From the NCBI GenBank assembly GCA_017958895.1, contig JAGDBT010000081.1, positions 1 through 22,321 of the forward strand: a stretch of 22,321 nt of DNA. Reading direction: 5' to 3'. The position numbers and the translations under genes are program-made. Source of the stretch: Alphaproteobacteria bacterium. Its GTDB lineage: Bacteria; Pseudomonadota; Alphaproteobacteria; RF32; CAG-239. This document shows, piece by piece, positions 14,373-22,043 of this stretch. The notes beneath the pieces were generated by a model. That model worked only from the letters and a program-made list of their open reading frames with translations. It was not told where the DNA came from and did no database searches. Within the stretch, counting starts at the first letter, position 1, and each line of letters begins with the position of its first letter.

Positions 14373-14631
14373 CAGTGAAGTTAAAAAAGAAATTGTCGCC
14401 AAATACGGTGCCAATGAAAATGATACCGGTTGTCCGGAAGTTCAAATTGCTATTTGGACTTATAGAATCAACTCTTTGATTGAACATTTCAATGTTCATA
14501 AAAAGGATTTACACTCTCGCTTGGGTTTGATGAAGATGGTAAGCCGTCGTCGTCACTTGCTTGATCACTTGAAGAGCATGAGCGAGGAAAGATATCAGGC
14601 TATCATTAAGAAGTTGGATTTACGTAAGTAA
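14362..14631 (+). CDS. rpsO: 30S ribosomal protein S15
   Basis: S15 binds 16S rRNA helices early in assembly of the small subunit. The 89-residue length matches the family. It starts MSINSEVKKEIVAKYG and carries the typical TGCPEVQIAIWTYRINSLIEHF, HKKDLHSRLGLMKMVSRRRHLLDHL and ERYQAIIKKLDLRK blocks. ATG 14362 is chosen because AGGAA (14351-14355) lies 6 bases upstream and the family begins here; an in-frame upstream ATG at 14305 would add 19 unrelated residues. It overlaps the truB end by 11 bases, so translation may be coupled. Two hairpins follow before pnp. Confidence 0.98.
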   Translation: MSINSEVKKEIVAKYGANENDTGCPEVQIAIWTYRINSLIEHFNVHKKDLHSRLGLMKMVSRRRHLLDHLKSMSEERYQAIIKKLDLRK

Positions 14632-14646
14632 TAAGACTTAAAAAAA

Positions 14647-14699
14647 CGGGGTTGCAGAGATGGCTTTGCAACCCCGAAAAATCCCGATGCCTGGTCGGG
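14647..14699 (+). promoter_or_regulatory. Hairpin pair between rpsO and pnp (attenuator or processing site)
   Basis: Hairpin 1: CGGGGTTGCA (14647-14656) / TGCAACCCCG (14667-14676), 10 perfect pairs with a 10-base loop, followed by GAAAAATC. Hairpin 2: CCCGA (14683-14687) / TCGGG (14695-14699). There is no T-run, so read-through to pnp is expected. In E. coli the same interval holds a terminator and an RNase III site through which PNPase controls its own mRNA; a similar role is inferred. Confidence 0.7.
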
Positions 14700-14734
14700 T
14701 GAGGTTTAAAGATGAAAAAGAAAGGAAAGAATAT

Positions 14735-16855
14735 ATGATAGATTTTAAAGTTTGCCGCAAAGAATTGGAATGGGGCGGCCGTAAGTTAGTTTTAGAAACA
14801 GGTAAGATTGCCAGACAAGCAACCGGAGCGGTTGTGGCAACGTATGGGGAAACAGTGGTTGTTGCAACTGTGGTTGGTGCGAAAGAGGTCAAGGCTGATC
14901 AGGATTTCTTTCCTTTAACCGTTAATTATCAGGAAAAATATTATGCCACCGGTAAAATTCCGGGTGGTTTTGTAAAAAGAGAGGGTAAGCCTTCGGAACG
15001 TGAAGTTTTGATTTCTCGTTTAATTGACCGACCGATTCGTCCGTTATTTCCGGATGCTTTCAAAAATGAGGTACAAATTGTTTGTACGGTATTGTCACAT
15101 GACCAGAAAAACGATTCGGATATCGTATCAATGGTTGCCGCTTCTGCGGCTTTGGCTGTTTCCGGAATTCCGTTTATGGGTCCTATAGGTGCGGCGAAAG
15201 TCGGTTATAAAGACGGTGCCTATATCTTAAATCCGACCATTGAAGAACAAGCCGGTTCGGAATTGGAATTGACGGTTGCCGGTACGGAAGAAGGTGTGTT
15301 GATGGTTGAATCGGAAGCCAATGAACTTTCCGAGGAAGTGATGCTCGGTTCCGTAATGTTTGGTTTTGAGAGTTTCCAACCGGTTATCAAATTGATTAAG
15401 GAATTGGAAGCCGAGGCCGGTAAAGAAAAATGGGAAGCTCCGAAATTCCCTGAAGAATATACCTCTTTAAGTGAGAGAATTTTGAAAGAATACGGAGACA
15501 GATATAATGCGGCTTTCAGCATAACCGATAAGTTGGAACGCGGTACGGTTCTCGGTCAGTTGGCAGAGGAAATCAAAGCCACGATTGATCCGGAAAACGA
15601 GTTGGAAAATGCTTTTGTCGGGGATGCCATTGAAAATGTAATGCATCATACCATGCGTGAAAAAGTTTTGACCACCGGTCATCGTATTGACGGTCGTGAT
15701 ACCAAAACGGTTCGTCCGATTCAGTGTGAAGTAAGTTTGTTGCCGGAAGCGCACGGTTCTGCCTTATTTACACGTGGTGAAACACAAGCTTTGGTAGTTA
15801 CCACTTTAGGAACTCCGGATGATGCGCAAATTGTTGACGGTTTGATGAATGAATCTAAACAAGATTTCATGCTTTATTACAACTTCCCGCCGTTTTCGGT
15901 TGGTGAGTGCGGTCGTTTGGGAACACCGGGACGTCGTGAAATCGGTCACGGAAAATTGGCATGGCGTGCCATTCATCCGATGTTGCCGAAAGATAAGGAA
16001 GTTTTCCCTTATACTTTGCGCGTGGTTTCCGATATTATGGAATCTAACGGTTCATCTTCCATGGCCACGGTTTGCGGTACCTGTTTATCCTTGATGGATG
16101 CCGGTGTGCCGATGAAAAAGCCGGTTGCCGGTATTGCTATGGGCTTAATTAAAGAAGATGACGTCCGAGTAGCGATTTTGACTGATATTCTCGGTGATGA
16201 AGACCACCTCGGTGATATGGACTTTAAGGTTGCCGGCACAAAAGATGGTGTAACTGCTTTGCAAATGGATATTAAAATTACTTCCATTACCAAAGAAATT
16301 ATGCAAAATGCGTTGGCTCAGGCTCATGAAGGTCGTATTCATATTTTGGGCGAAATGGCAAAAGCTTTGCCAGAACCACGCGCACAAATTTCTCCTAAAG
16401 CTCCGCGCATTTATACGATGCAGGTTCCGGTTGATAAAATTCGTGAAGTTATCGGTTCCGGCGGCAAAGTTATTCGAGAGATTATTGAAAAGACCAACAC
16501 CAAAATCGATATTACCGATGACGGCGTGGTAACCATTGCTTCCAATAATCATGAAAATTGCGAAAAGGCAATTGAGATTATTACGGGTATTGTAGCCGAG
16601 CCGGAAAAAGGCAAAATTTATAAGGGCACCATTACCAAAATTATGGACTTCGGTGCTTTTGTTCGTTTCTTGGGACAGACCGAAGGTTTGGTACATATCT
16701 CGGAAGTCAAGAATGAACGTATTGCCTCGGTTTCTGATTTCTATAAAGAAGGCGACACAATGTGGGTTAAGTGCTTAGGCACCGATAACCGCGGCAAGAT
16801 TAAATTGTCGGCTAAACGAGTTAATCAGGAAACCGGCGAAGATTTGGAAGAATAA
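14735..16855 (+). CDS. pnp: Polyribonucleotide nucleotidyltransferase (PNPase)
   Basis: PNPase degrades RNA 3' to 5' by phosphorolysis and is a component of RNA decay. The 706-residue protein starts MIDFKVCRKELEWGGRKL, the usual family N-terminus. ATG 14735 has AAAGGA upstream; the in-frame ATG at 14660 lies in the loop of hairpin 1 and would add 25 residues unlike the family. Two RNase PH-like domains are joined by a helical region; the second contains the catalytic Asp region (TDILGDEDHLGDMDFKVAGT). A KH domain (IGSGGKVIREIIEKT) and an S1 domain (GKIYKGTITKIMDFGAFVRF) follow. It closes the ligA-truB-rpsO-pnp run and ends at a strong terminator. Confidence 0.98.
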   Translation: MIDFKVCRKELEWGGRKLVLETGKIARQATGAVVATYGETVVVATVVGAKEVKADQDFFPLTVNYQEKYYATGKIPGGFVKREGKPSEREVLISRLIDRPIRPLFPDAFKNEVQIVCTVLSHDQKNDSDIVSMVAASAALAVSGIPFMGPIGAAKVGYKDGAYILNPTIEEQAGSELELTVAGTEEGVLMVESEANELSEEVMLGSVMFGFESFQPVIKLIKELEAEAGKEKWEAPKFPEEYTSLSERILKEYGDRYNAAFSITDKLERGTVLGQLAEEIKATIDPENELENAFVGDAIENVMHHTMREKVLTTGHRIDGRDTKTVRPIQCEVSLLPEAHGSALFTRGETQALVVTTLGTPDDAQIVDGLMNESKQDFMLYYNFPPFSVGECGRLGTPGRREIGHGKLAWRAIHPMLPKDKEVFPYTLRVVSDIMESNGSSSMATVCGTCLSLMDAGVPMKKPVAGIAMGLIKEDDVRVAILTDILGDEDHLGDMDFKVAGTKDGVTALQMDIKITSITKEIMQNALAQAHEGRIHILGEMAKALPEPRAQISPKAPRIYTMQVPVDKIREVIGSGGKVIREIIEKTNTKIDITDDGVVTIASNNHENCEKAIEIITGIVAEPEKGKIYKGTITKIMDFGAFVRFLGQTEGLVHISEVKNERIASVSDFYKEGDTMWVKCLGTDNRGKIKLSAKRVNQETGEDLEE

Positions 16856-16872
16856 TCTTCAATGCCGAAAAT

Positions 16873-16905
16873 AAAAAAGACGGGCTCTGAGGTCCGTCTT
16901 TTTTT
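16873..16905. terminator. Terminator shared by pnp and the convergent 587-residue gene
   Basis: AAAAAAGACGG / CCGTCTTTTTTT with GACGG at 16879-16883 and CCGTC at 16894-16898. The flanking A- and T-runs make it usable on both strands. Confidence 0.88.
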
Positions 16906-16931
16906 ATAAGTTATATTATCATAGGAAAAAT

Positions 16932-18695
16932 TTATTCCTTTATTGAAATATTATCCAAAACCATACGGAAATCCAAGGTGTTTTTCCGCGGAGCGTAAGT
17001 TTCTCTGACTTTGGCCACATCCGGATGTTCCGGCAAATCAAGAGCGGTGGTGATAATTCCGCGGGAATCGGCTTTGGAATATTTTTCAAAAGCCGCAATA
17101 TAACGTGACTTATCGATATTTTCATCGGCGACGCGTATAAGTTCAATCACTTTCGCCGCAGAATAAGAACAGGCTATAATGGAATTATCTCTCTTGCCAC
17201 CGAGAATATAAGAACCTTTAGCATCAAGCGCATCGTTGACTTTATTGCCGATAACCTGACGATGATTGGCAATATTATCCACCAATGGTGCAGCCTTTTC
17301 GACCAATTCCAGTAATTTTCCTTTTTTCAACAGATTGATATCCGGCACTTTTTCACCGATTTCTTCCGGATGAGCGGTCAGATATAAAGTTATGGCAGAA
17401 GCAACCGGATTTATATGATCAACATTTACATGCTGTTTTCCGGCTTGTTCTTTTTTTATTTCCTGCCCGCGTTTTTTCTCCTGGCTTATGGAAAGCATGG
17501 TATTATCTTGGTCAGGCATAAGCATATCCATGGCCTTTATATCTTGCTTGCCGTCCGTCATGCCGTCAATATACTTTTTCAAGGCCGATATGATATTGGA
17601 AATGTTGATTTTTTCGCTCGGAAAGGTATCTCTGCGGATTTGAATAAAACCGCCGAGCATTTGCGTATATACGGAAGCTCCTTTTTCGGCAAAAGCCGCA
17701 AGTTGAGCCGCTTTTTGTTTTTCCGGAGCAAGCCCTTGACCTACGCCCAAAACTTTATTGATGAATTCTTCATTATTGGCATCGGCATAATTTTTGGCGA
17801 TAATCGTTTTAAAGGTATTAAAAGATTCGGATAAAGATCGTTCATTAGGTTCAATACCTTTTTGTATTTGGCTGTATCCGGCTTGCGCTAAACTGCCGAG
17901 AAGTTTCAAGAAATCTTCTTTTGAACCAGGAGCAACGCGACGAGCCGTTTCATCATCGGGATAATCTTTGCGATATGATAAGGCATCGGCGGCACTGAAA
18001 TAACTGCGCACTTTGCGGTTTGCCTGTTGCACCGCGGAAGTGTTACCCTTTATGGAATAATCGATGGTCAGACCCGGTAAAATATCGTTTATTTGAGCTT
18101 GAAACAGCCTTTCTTCCGGCTTGGCGCTGAATTGCCGATTTTTAATTTTTTCCATTATGGCTTCTTTGGATTTAAGAACTATTTTGGCTGTATCATCATT
18201 GATTTCGCCCAGCATTAAAGATTTGATGAATTCTTCTTTGTTGATTTGATTATCTTTATTGCGGCGACTGGCATTGTGCGCTTCAATTTCCGGCTTAAAA
18301 ATTTGAGCGTAAAAAGCTGAAGCATTAATCATCACCTTTTCACATTCTCCCTCGGAGATTTTTTTATAATCCTTTACCGATGACAATAATTCTTTGCGAT
18401 ATTTTTGCAAAAGAGATTTGGTCAGTTCATTAGCCTTTACTTCATCTTTTTGATCGGCAATTTCCAAAATTTCCGGATACCGATCAATCAGGGCCAGACT
18501 TTCTTCCGATACAGATTCGCTGTTCATGGTTTTATGCACAAAAATACCGATAAAATGACGCAACTTGGTTATCTCGTCGGTATTATTGCGTTTTTCATCA
18601 AGCAATTCGATTTTGCGGATAGTCTTCATCAGGGTTATTAAAGCATAATCCTGCAGATTTGAGGTTACAAATGTATCTTGTTTCTTATCAACCAT
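16932..18695 (-). CDS. Large soluble protein of unknown function, 587 residues
   Basis: Not recognised. Start at 18695 has AGGAG 9 bases upstream and a near-consensus promoter before that. No signal peptide or membrane segment is visible. The protein is Lys-, Glu-, Ala- and Ile-rich and appears mostly helical from end to end. A conspicuously polar stretch is at about residues 385-425 (MLMPDQDNTM, then KKRGQEIKKEQAGKQHVNVDH). No catalytic signature stands out; a C-terminal segment around GSYILGGKRDNSIIACSYSAAKV might form a small non-helical region. It is divergent from a small orphan gene across a 155-base promoter region and convergent with pnp. It could be a structural or lineage-specific effector-like protein; no function is assigned. 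Confidence 0.85.
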   Translation of the reverse strand: MVDKKQDTFVTSNLQDYALITLMKTIRKIELLDEKRNNTDEITKLRHFIGIFVHKTMNSESVSEESLALIDRYPEILEIADQKDEVKANELTKSLLQKYRKELLSSVKDYKKISEGECEKVMINASAFYAQIFKPEIEAHNASRRNKDNQINKEEFIKSLMLGEINDDTAKIVLKSKEAIMEKIKNRQFSAKPEERLFQAQINDILPGLTIDYSIKGNTSAVQQANRKVRSYFSAADALSYRKDYPDDETARRVAPGSKEDFLKLLGSLAQAGYSQIQKGIEPNERSLSESFNTFKTIIAKNYADANNEEFINKVLGVGQGLAPEKQKAAQLAAFAEKGASVYTQMLGGFIQIRRDTFPSEKINISNIISALKKYIDGMTDGKQDIKAMDMLMPDQDNTMLSISQEKKRGQEIKKEQAGKQHVNVDHINPVASAITLYLTAHPEEIGEKVPDINLLKKGKLLELVEKAAPLVDNIANHRQVIGNKVNDALDAKGSYILGGKRDNSIIACSYSAAKVIELIRVADENIDKSRYIAAFEKYSKADSRGIITTALDLPEHPDVAKVRETYAPRKNTLDFRMVLDNISIKE

Positions 18696-18719
18696 GAACT
18701 GATTCTCCTAACTTATTAA

Positions 18720-18748
18720 ATAATATAACAAATAATTTCTTTTGTCAA
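18720..18748 (-). promoter_or_regulatory. Consensus promoter of the 587-residue gene
   Basis: On the minus strand TTGACA (18743-18748), 17 bases, TATTAT (18720-18725). Start near 18713, leaving a leader of about 18 bases with AGGAG. Confidence 0.8.
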
Positions 18749-18783
18749 TAACGTCTAAAATTAAATTTTTTGACAAAAAAGAC

Positions 18784-18812
18784 TTGACTTTAAAAATGAC
18801 AAATGATACAAA
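18784..18812 (+). promoter_or_regulatory. Possible promoter of the small orphan gene at 18851
   Basis: TTGACT (18784-18789), 17 bases, TACAAA (18807-18812) with TG one base before it (extended -10). A second TTGACA lies at 18770-18775 with TAAAAA 15 bases on, so the exact element is uncertain. Confidence 0.45.
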
Positions 18813-18850
18813 GGAACAGACGTATTTATCCATTAATATATATTTGTGTT

Positions 18851-19201
18851 ATGGTAACAATCGAGTTTATCAGGGACTACTACGGTATTCCCAAAAACTA
18901 CAAACTGGGCTGGGCAATTATGGTTGAACGTGAGGGCGACAAGAAGGTTTCACGTTTGTGTGTTGAACTTAAAGGGACAGACAAGGTTATTGATGTCATG
19001 GCTCGCAAGTTTATTCAGACAGGCAACATCCTTCTGACTTCCAGAAAAGTTTATCCTGCAAGGAAAAAGCTTTCCGGCAACACGATTACCTTCAGTGCCG
19101 TAAAAGGTAACGAGGTAATTTGCTTCGGCAGAGAAGATTTGGAAGAAGAGTATTTTGTTTCTCGTTTCTCAGAGAAGCTGATGAATACTTTCCTTCTTTA
19201 A
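18851..19201 (+). CDS. Small orphan protein, 116 residues, unknown
   Basis: Not recognised. A soluble protein with mixed beta/alpha character: WAIMVEREG, SRLCVELKGTDKVIDVMARKF, ILLTSRKVYPARKKL, then a Glu-rich EDLEEEYFVSRFSEKL near the end. Two starts are possible: ATG 18851, used here, and ATG 18803 (16 residues longer, MIQRNRRIYP). Neither has a Shine-Dalgarno at normal distance. The region 18803-18850 is AT-rich and overlaps the proposed -10 box, which favours 18851. Its prolines are CCC and CCT rather than CCG, as in the orphan at 9132, a weak sign of a shared foreign origin. It stands alone between a divergent promoter region and a strong terminator. Confidence 0.6.
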   Translation: MVTIEFIRDYYGIPKNYKLGWAIMVEREGDKKVSRLCVELKGTDKVIDVMARKFIQTGNILLTSRKVYPARKKLSGNTITFSAVKGNEVICFGREDLEEEYFVSRFSEKLMNTFLL

Positions 19202-19204
19202 GGA

Positions 19205-19256
19205 TCACAAACACAAAAAGCACCCGCCCTAAGGCCGGTGCTTTTTTGTTTGTGTT
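19205..19256. terminator. Long bidirectional terminator between the small orphan and infC
   Basis: Core GCACC (19220-19224) / GGTGC (19237-19241) with an inner GCC/GGC pair around a CTAA loop. Outer A/T tracts and CACAAACA / TGTTTGTG extend the stem to some 20 pairs. Poly-A on the left and poly-T on the right suit both strands. Confidence 0.88.
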
Positions 19257-19267
19257 ATTATTGAATA

Positions 19268-19804
19268 TTATTTTTGCGGTGCGAGAATCATGGTCATTTG
19301 ACGACCTTCAAGTTTCATCTCCGAATCCACTTTACTGCACGAATCCAAATCTTCAACAATTTGGTTTAAGATTTGTTGACCCATATCGTTGGCGCTGAGT
19401 TCACGCCCCTTAAAACGCATGGTAAACTTTACTTTATTTCCCTGTTCCAAGAACTTTTTAGCTTGTTTTATTTTAACTTCATAATCATGAGTTTCAATAA
19501 CCGGACGCAACTTAAGTTCCTTTATCTCCACAACTTTTTGATTCTTTTTGGCTTCGTTTCGCTTTTTTTGCTGTTCGTAGCGATATTTTCCGTAATCTAA
19601 AACTTTACAAACCGGCGGATTAGCCTGCGGAGAAATTTCAATCAAATCCAAACCGCTCTCATCGGCAATCGCTAAAGCTTCTTTAATTGAGACAATGCCT
19701 CGGTTTTCATTATCAGCATCAATCAGGCGAACCTGTTTTGCCTTGATGTTTTCGTTAATCAGAACTTCGTCTTCCGTATTTTGTGTGTCACTCATATATT
19801 GTAT
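19268..19804 (-). CDS. infC: Translation initiation factor IF-3
   Basis: IF-3 binds the 30S subunit and checks the start codon and initiator tRNA. The protein shows the N-domain (VLINENIKAKQVRLIDADNE, then GLDLIEISPQANPPVCKVLDYGKY), a Lys-rich linker (KKRNEAKKNQKV) and the C-domain (RPVIETHDYEVKIKQAKKFLEQGNKVKFTMRFKGRE). It ends QMTMILAPQK. The start is unusual. The strong GGGAGG site (19815-19810) is 14 bases from the first ATG (19795, 175 residues) but only 5 bases from an in-frame ATA (19804, 178 residues). A rare AUN start is known for infC in other bacteria, where it allows self-control, so ATA 19804 is proposed here. The gene has no rpmI or rplT after it. Confidence 0.93.
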   Translation of the reverse strand: MQYMSDTQNTEDEVLINENIKAKQVRLIDADNENRGIVSIKEALAIADESGLDLIEISPQANPPVCKVLDYGKYRYEQQKKRNEAKKNQKVVEIKELKLRPVIETHDYEVKIKQAKKFLEQGNKVKFTMRFKGRELSANDMGQQILNQIVEDLDSCSKVDSEMKLEGRQMTMILAPQK

Positions 19805-19838
19805 ATATACCTCCCGAAAAAAATTACAACACACATAT

Positions 19839-19866
19839 ATAATACAGAACAATTGCAGATTATCAA
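19839..19866 (-). promoter_or_regulatory. infC promoter
   Basis: Minus-strand TTGATA (19861-19866), 16 bases, TATTAT (19839-19844). Start near 19832, about 28 bases before the proposed ATA codon. Confidence 0.6.
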
Positions 19867-19900
19867 GCAAAATAATCGTCAAAGGCAAAAATAAGGAAAA

Positions 19901-20113
19901 TTATTTGTCTTCTGAAAAAAGGTTGCGAATATCAATTTTAAGAGTATCGGCGAGAGCATATAAAATATTAACGGAAGGATTAGCGCGTCCGTTTTCAATT
20001 TCAGATAAATAGGCGCGATCAATTCCGACTTCTACGGCGAGCTCAATTTGAGTCAGCCGTTTCTGTTTGCGGAATTTTTGAACATTCAACCCTAATTTTT
20101 GGAGTCGGTTCAT
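19901..20113 (-). CDS. XRE-family (Cro/C1-type) transcriptional regulator, 70 residues
   Basis: The protein is essentially one helix-turn-helix domain: NVQKFRKQKRLTQIELAVEVGIDRAYLSEIENGRANPSVNILYALADTLKI. The LTQIELAVEVGI / AYLSEIENG pair is the HTH proper, and the whole domain spans about residues 10-64. ATG 20113 has AGGAT 8 bases upstream; longer in-frame starts at 20149 and 20191 lack a site. Such single-domain proteins dimerise and bind palindromic operators. A perfect TGTTGA-N6-TCAACA palindrome lies 60 bases upstream over the divergent promoter, so it is a likely repressor of the 535-residue gene and perhaps of itself. No effector domain is present. Confidence 0.93.
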   Translation of the reverse strand: MNRLQKLGLNVQKFRKQKRLTQIELAVEVGIDRAYLSEIENGRANPSVNILYALADTLKIDIRNLFSEDK

Positions 20114-20172
20114 AAAAAATATCCTTTTGCCTGCCTTTACAAGTTTCATAATATATATATGAAAAAATTTTG

Positions 20173-20190
20173 TGTTGACTATATTCAACA
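20173..20190. promoter_or_regulatory. Palindromic operator over the divergent promoter
   Basis: TGTTGA (20173-20178), 6 bases, TCAACA (20185-20190), a perfect dyad covering the -35 box of the gene at 20248. Its place between the XRE gene and that promoter makes the XRE protein the obvious candidate ligand (inference). Confidence 0.65.
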
Positions 20191-20203
20191 AAAGTGATAT
20201 AAT
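20175..20203 (+). promoter_or_regulatory. Strong promoter of the 535-residue gene
   Basis: TTGACT (20175-20180), 17 bases, TATAAT (20198-20203) with TG one base before it (extended -10). Start near 20210, giving a leader of about 38 bases with AAGGAG. Confidence 0.8.
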
Positions 20204-20247
20204 TTAGACATAAATGCTAGAAAACCTTTTTAATTAAGGAGAGTAAT

Positions 20248-21855
20248 ATGGCTCAATATGTGGCGGAGCTTTCGGACAAACAAGCCGAACAAATCAATGC
20301 GATATTTGTTGAAATCAAAAAATCAAAATTATACAGACAATGGCAAGAAATTGACGCTGACATTGATAGCGGAGCGCATAATTTATCTGAAAAAAAGAAG
20401 TTAACGGATAAAAAAGTAAAATTGATAAATACGCTATTGAAAGAGTTTAAAAAAAGGGTTGCGGATGTTCCGGGAATTATACAGGAAAGTAATTATAAGC
20501 CAAGTAAAAATATATGGCAAAAGATGTTGAACCGCGAACCTGAAAAGAATAAATATCTTCCACCTTTTGCAGAGGATGCTTTTTACAATGAGATGAAAAA
20601 TGCCGGTACTTTCAGAGAGAATTTTAATGAAGGAAGAATAGGCTTCAATGAGTTTAATCACTTGCAACCGCCAAAAGTAAATACTCTTTCTGCAGAACAG
20701 TTGGCAGTATTGCGCGGCACGAGTAAGGCTGAAAATAAGCCTGAACCTAAGGTGGAAAATATGGAGAACACGGTGGTTGCGGAAGCAACGAAGGTTGTTG
20801 AGAAAACAGAGGTCAATACAGAAACAGCAAAAGTTGAAAATAAAGTACCGGAGCAACCGATACCTGCGCCGAAAACGGAAACAGGACATAGTGAACAAAC
20901 TGCGGCGGAATCATTTAATGCCGAAACTATTTATAAAGAAGCGAGCGAAAATAAGGATGGTAATGGGGCTTATTTCTTTGATACAGTAGCTATGATTGCG
21001 ACCAAAGATGCCACATATAAACCGCAAACTATTTTGCGCGAACTCTCAAAAGGTCTTGATGAAGAAGTTTATTTATCCGATTCTAATCAGGAGGCTCGTC
21101 TGGCATCTTTATATCAGGCTGCTGAGGGAATCAAAAATATTGCGGCACACAATAAGGATAATTCCGATGTGTCTCTGGTAGCGGCTCAAGCAATGCACAA
21201 AATGGCGCAAAACGTCCTTAATTATAAGGCGGAACATGATGTTGCCGGTTATGAAACAAGTTTTGGTGTGTGCCAGCAACATATAATAGAAGGTTATGGC
21301 GAAATGACCATGGTTTCGGATGGTTTGCGCAAACAAGCATTATCGAATATTGAAAAACTGGCAAAAATTGATAATTACGGTGAACATTATCCGGACCAAA
21401 TTATCAAATCGGTACACAGTATTTCACAAGGTTCTGATGGCAGTAATAATGAGGTTTTGGGCGCGGCGTATTCTGCTTTGAAAGGTTTGAATCCACAGAC
21501 TACGGAAACAGCAATGCAAATGCTTTCGACTTTGCAAAAAATAGGTAAAGGTGGCGATAAAAATCTGCAAAGTGCCATGGTTGAGGATGTTTATCGTATT
21601 TTTAAGAAATTTGATAAATCGGAAGAAATTCAACGCAAATGTTTAGAGACAATTAAACCTTTCGGTGAAAACGGGGTTAATGATGCCAAAGTTCGCGCCT
21701 ATTCTTTTGAGAAAATAATTGTTTCAAAAACAGCGGCCACAAAAACCGGACGTGAAGGCGGGTATGAAAAACCGATTGAAAATAAAAAGACGGCCACAAA
21801 TACGTTTGTATTTGACTATAAAAAATATCTCGGTAAAGAAAACGGATTGAAATGA
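20248..21855 (+). CDS. Helical-repeat protein of unknown function, 535 residues
   Basis: Not recognised. AAGGAG lies upstream of ATG 20248. No signal peptide or membrane segment is seen. Three parts are visible. Residues 1-150 are charged and helical, with Lys-rich heptad-like stretches (SEKKKLTDKKVKLINTLLKE). Residues about 155-215 are a low-complexity linker of Glu, Lys, Val, Thr and Pro. Residues about 225-490 hold repeated helix pairs resembling HEAT/ARM repeats by eye (LASLYQAAEGIKNIAA, LVAAQAMHKMAQNVL, RKQALSNIEKLAKI, LGAAYSALKGL, TAMQMLSTLQKIGK, IQRKCLETIKPFG). The tail (500-535) is Lys- and Thr-rich. The promoter is strong but overlapped by a palindrome next to an XRE gene, so expression is probably gated. 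It may be a scaffold, an effector or an accessory-element product; none is shown. Confidence 0.85.
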   Translation: MAQYVAELSDKQAEQINAIFVEIKKSKLYRQWQEIDADIDSGAHNLSEKKKLTDKKVKLINTLLKEFKKRVADVPGIIQESNYKPSKNIWQKMLNREPEKNKYLPPFAEDAFYNEMKNAGTFRENFNEGRIGFNEFNHLQPPKVNTLSAEQLAVLRGTSKAENKPEPKVENMENTVVAEATKVVEKTEVNTETAKVENKVPEQPIPAPKTETGHSEQTAAESFNAETIYKEASENKDGNGAYFFDTVAMIATKDATYKPQTILRELSKGLDEEVYLSDSNQEARLASLYQAAEGIKNIAAHNKDNSDVSLVAAQAMHKMAQNVLNYKAEHDVAGYETSFGVCQQHIIEGYGEMTMVSDGLRKQALSNIEKLAKIDNYGEHYPDQIIKSVHSISQGSDGSNNEVLGAAYSALKGLNPQTTETAMQMLSTLQKIGKGGDKNLQSAMVEDVYRIFKKFDKSEEIQRKCLETIKPFGENGVNDAKVRAYSFEKIIVSKTAATKTGREGGYEKPIENKKTATNTFVFDYKKYLGKENGLK

Positions 21856-22008
21856 TATATATATAAATAAGTATGAGGAAAAGTTATAAGCACAAAAGTT
21901 TGTAAAAACTAAAACTATATAACATATTGTATTTGCGTGTAAAAAAATTATATGTTTAAAAATATGTCGCTGTCGGCAAAAAAAAATAAAAAAAAGTAAA
22001 AAAAGGTG
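21856..22008. other. AT-rich non-coding stretch before the rRNA promoter
   Basis: No supportable ORF and no clear terminator for the preceding gene; only a weak ACAAA/TTTGT dyad near 21891-21904. The right end becomes an A-tract (21978-22005), listed separately. Confidence 0.6.
21978..22005 (+). promoter_or_regulatory. A-tract upstream of the rRNA promoter (UP-element-like)
   Basis: A run of 28 bases that is almost all A, ending a few bases before the -35 box at 22009. A-rich UP elements at this place bind the RNA polymerase alpha subunits at rRNA promoters in other bacteria. Confidence 0.6.
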
Positions 22009-22037
22009 TTGACAAAGAGGAAGGGATGACATATAAA
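22009..22037 (+). promoter_or_regulatory. rRNA operon promoter
   Basis: TTGACA (22009-22014), 17 bases, TATAAA (22032-22037). The next bases (ACGCGTTACCGGCCGCG) form a GC-rich discriminator in an AT-rich background, typical of promoters under growth-rate and stringent control. Start near 22044. Confidence 0.85.
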
Positions 22038-22043
22038 ACGCGT

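Noticed and set aside
16145..16696. 183-residue antisense ORF inside pnp
   Set aside because: It mirrors the strongly conserved PNPase frame and is Asn/Phe-rich, typical of a shadow frame.
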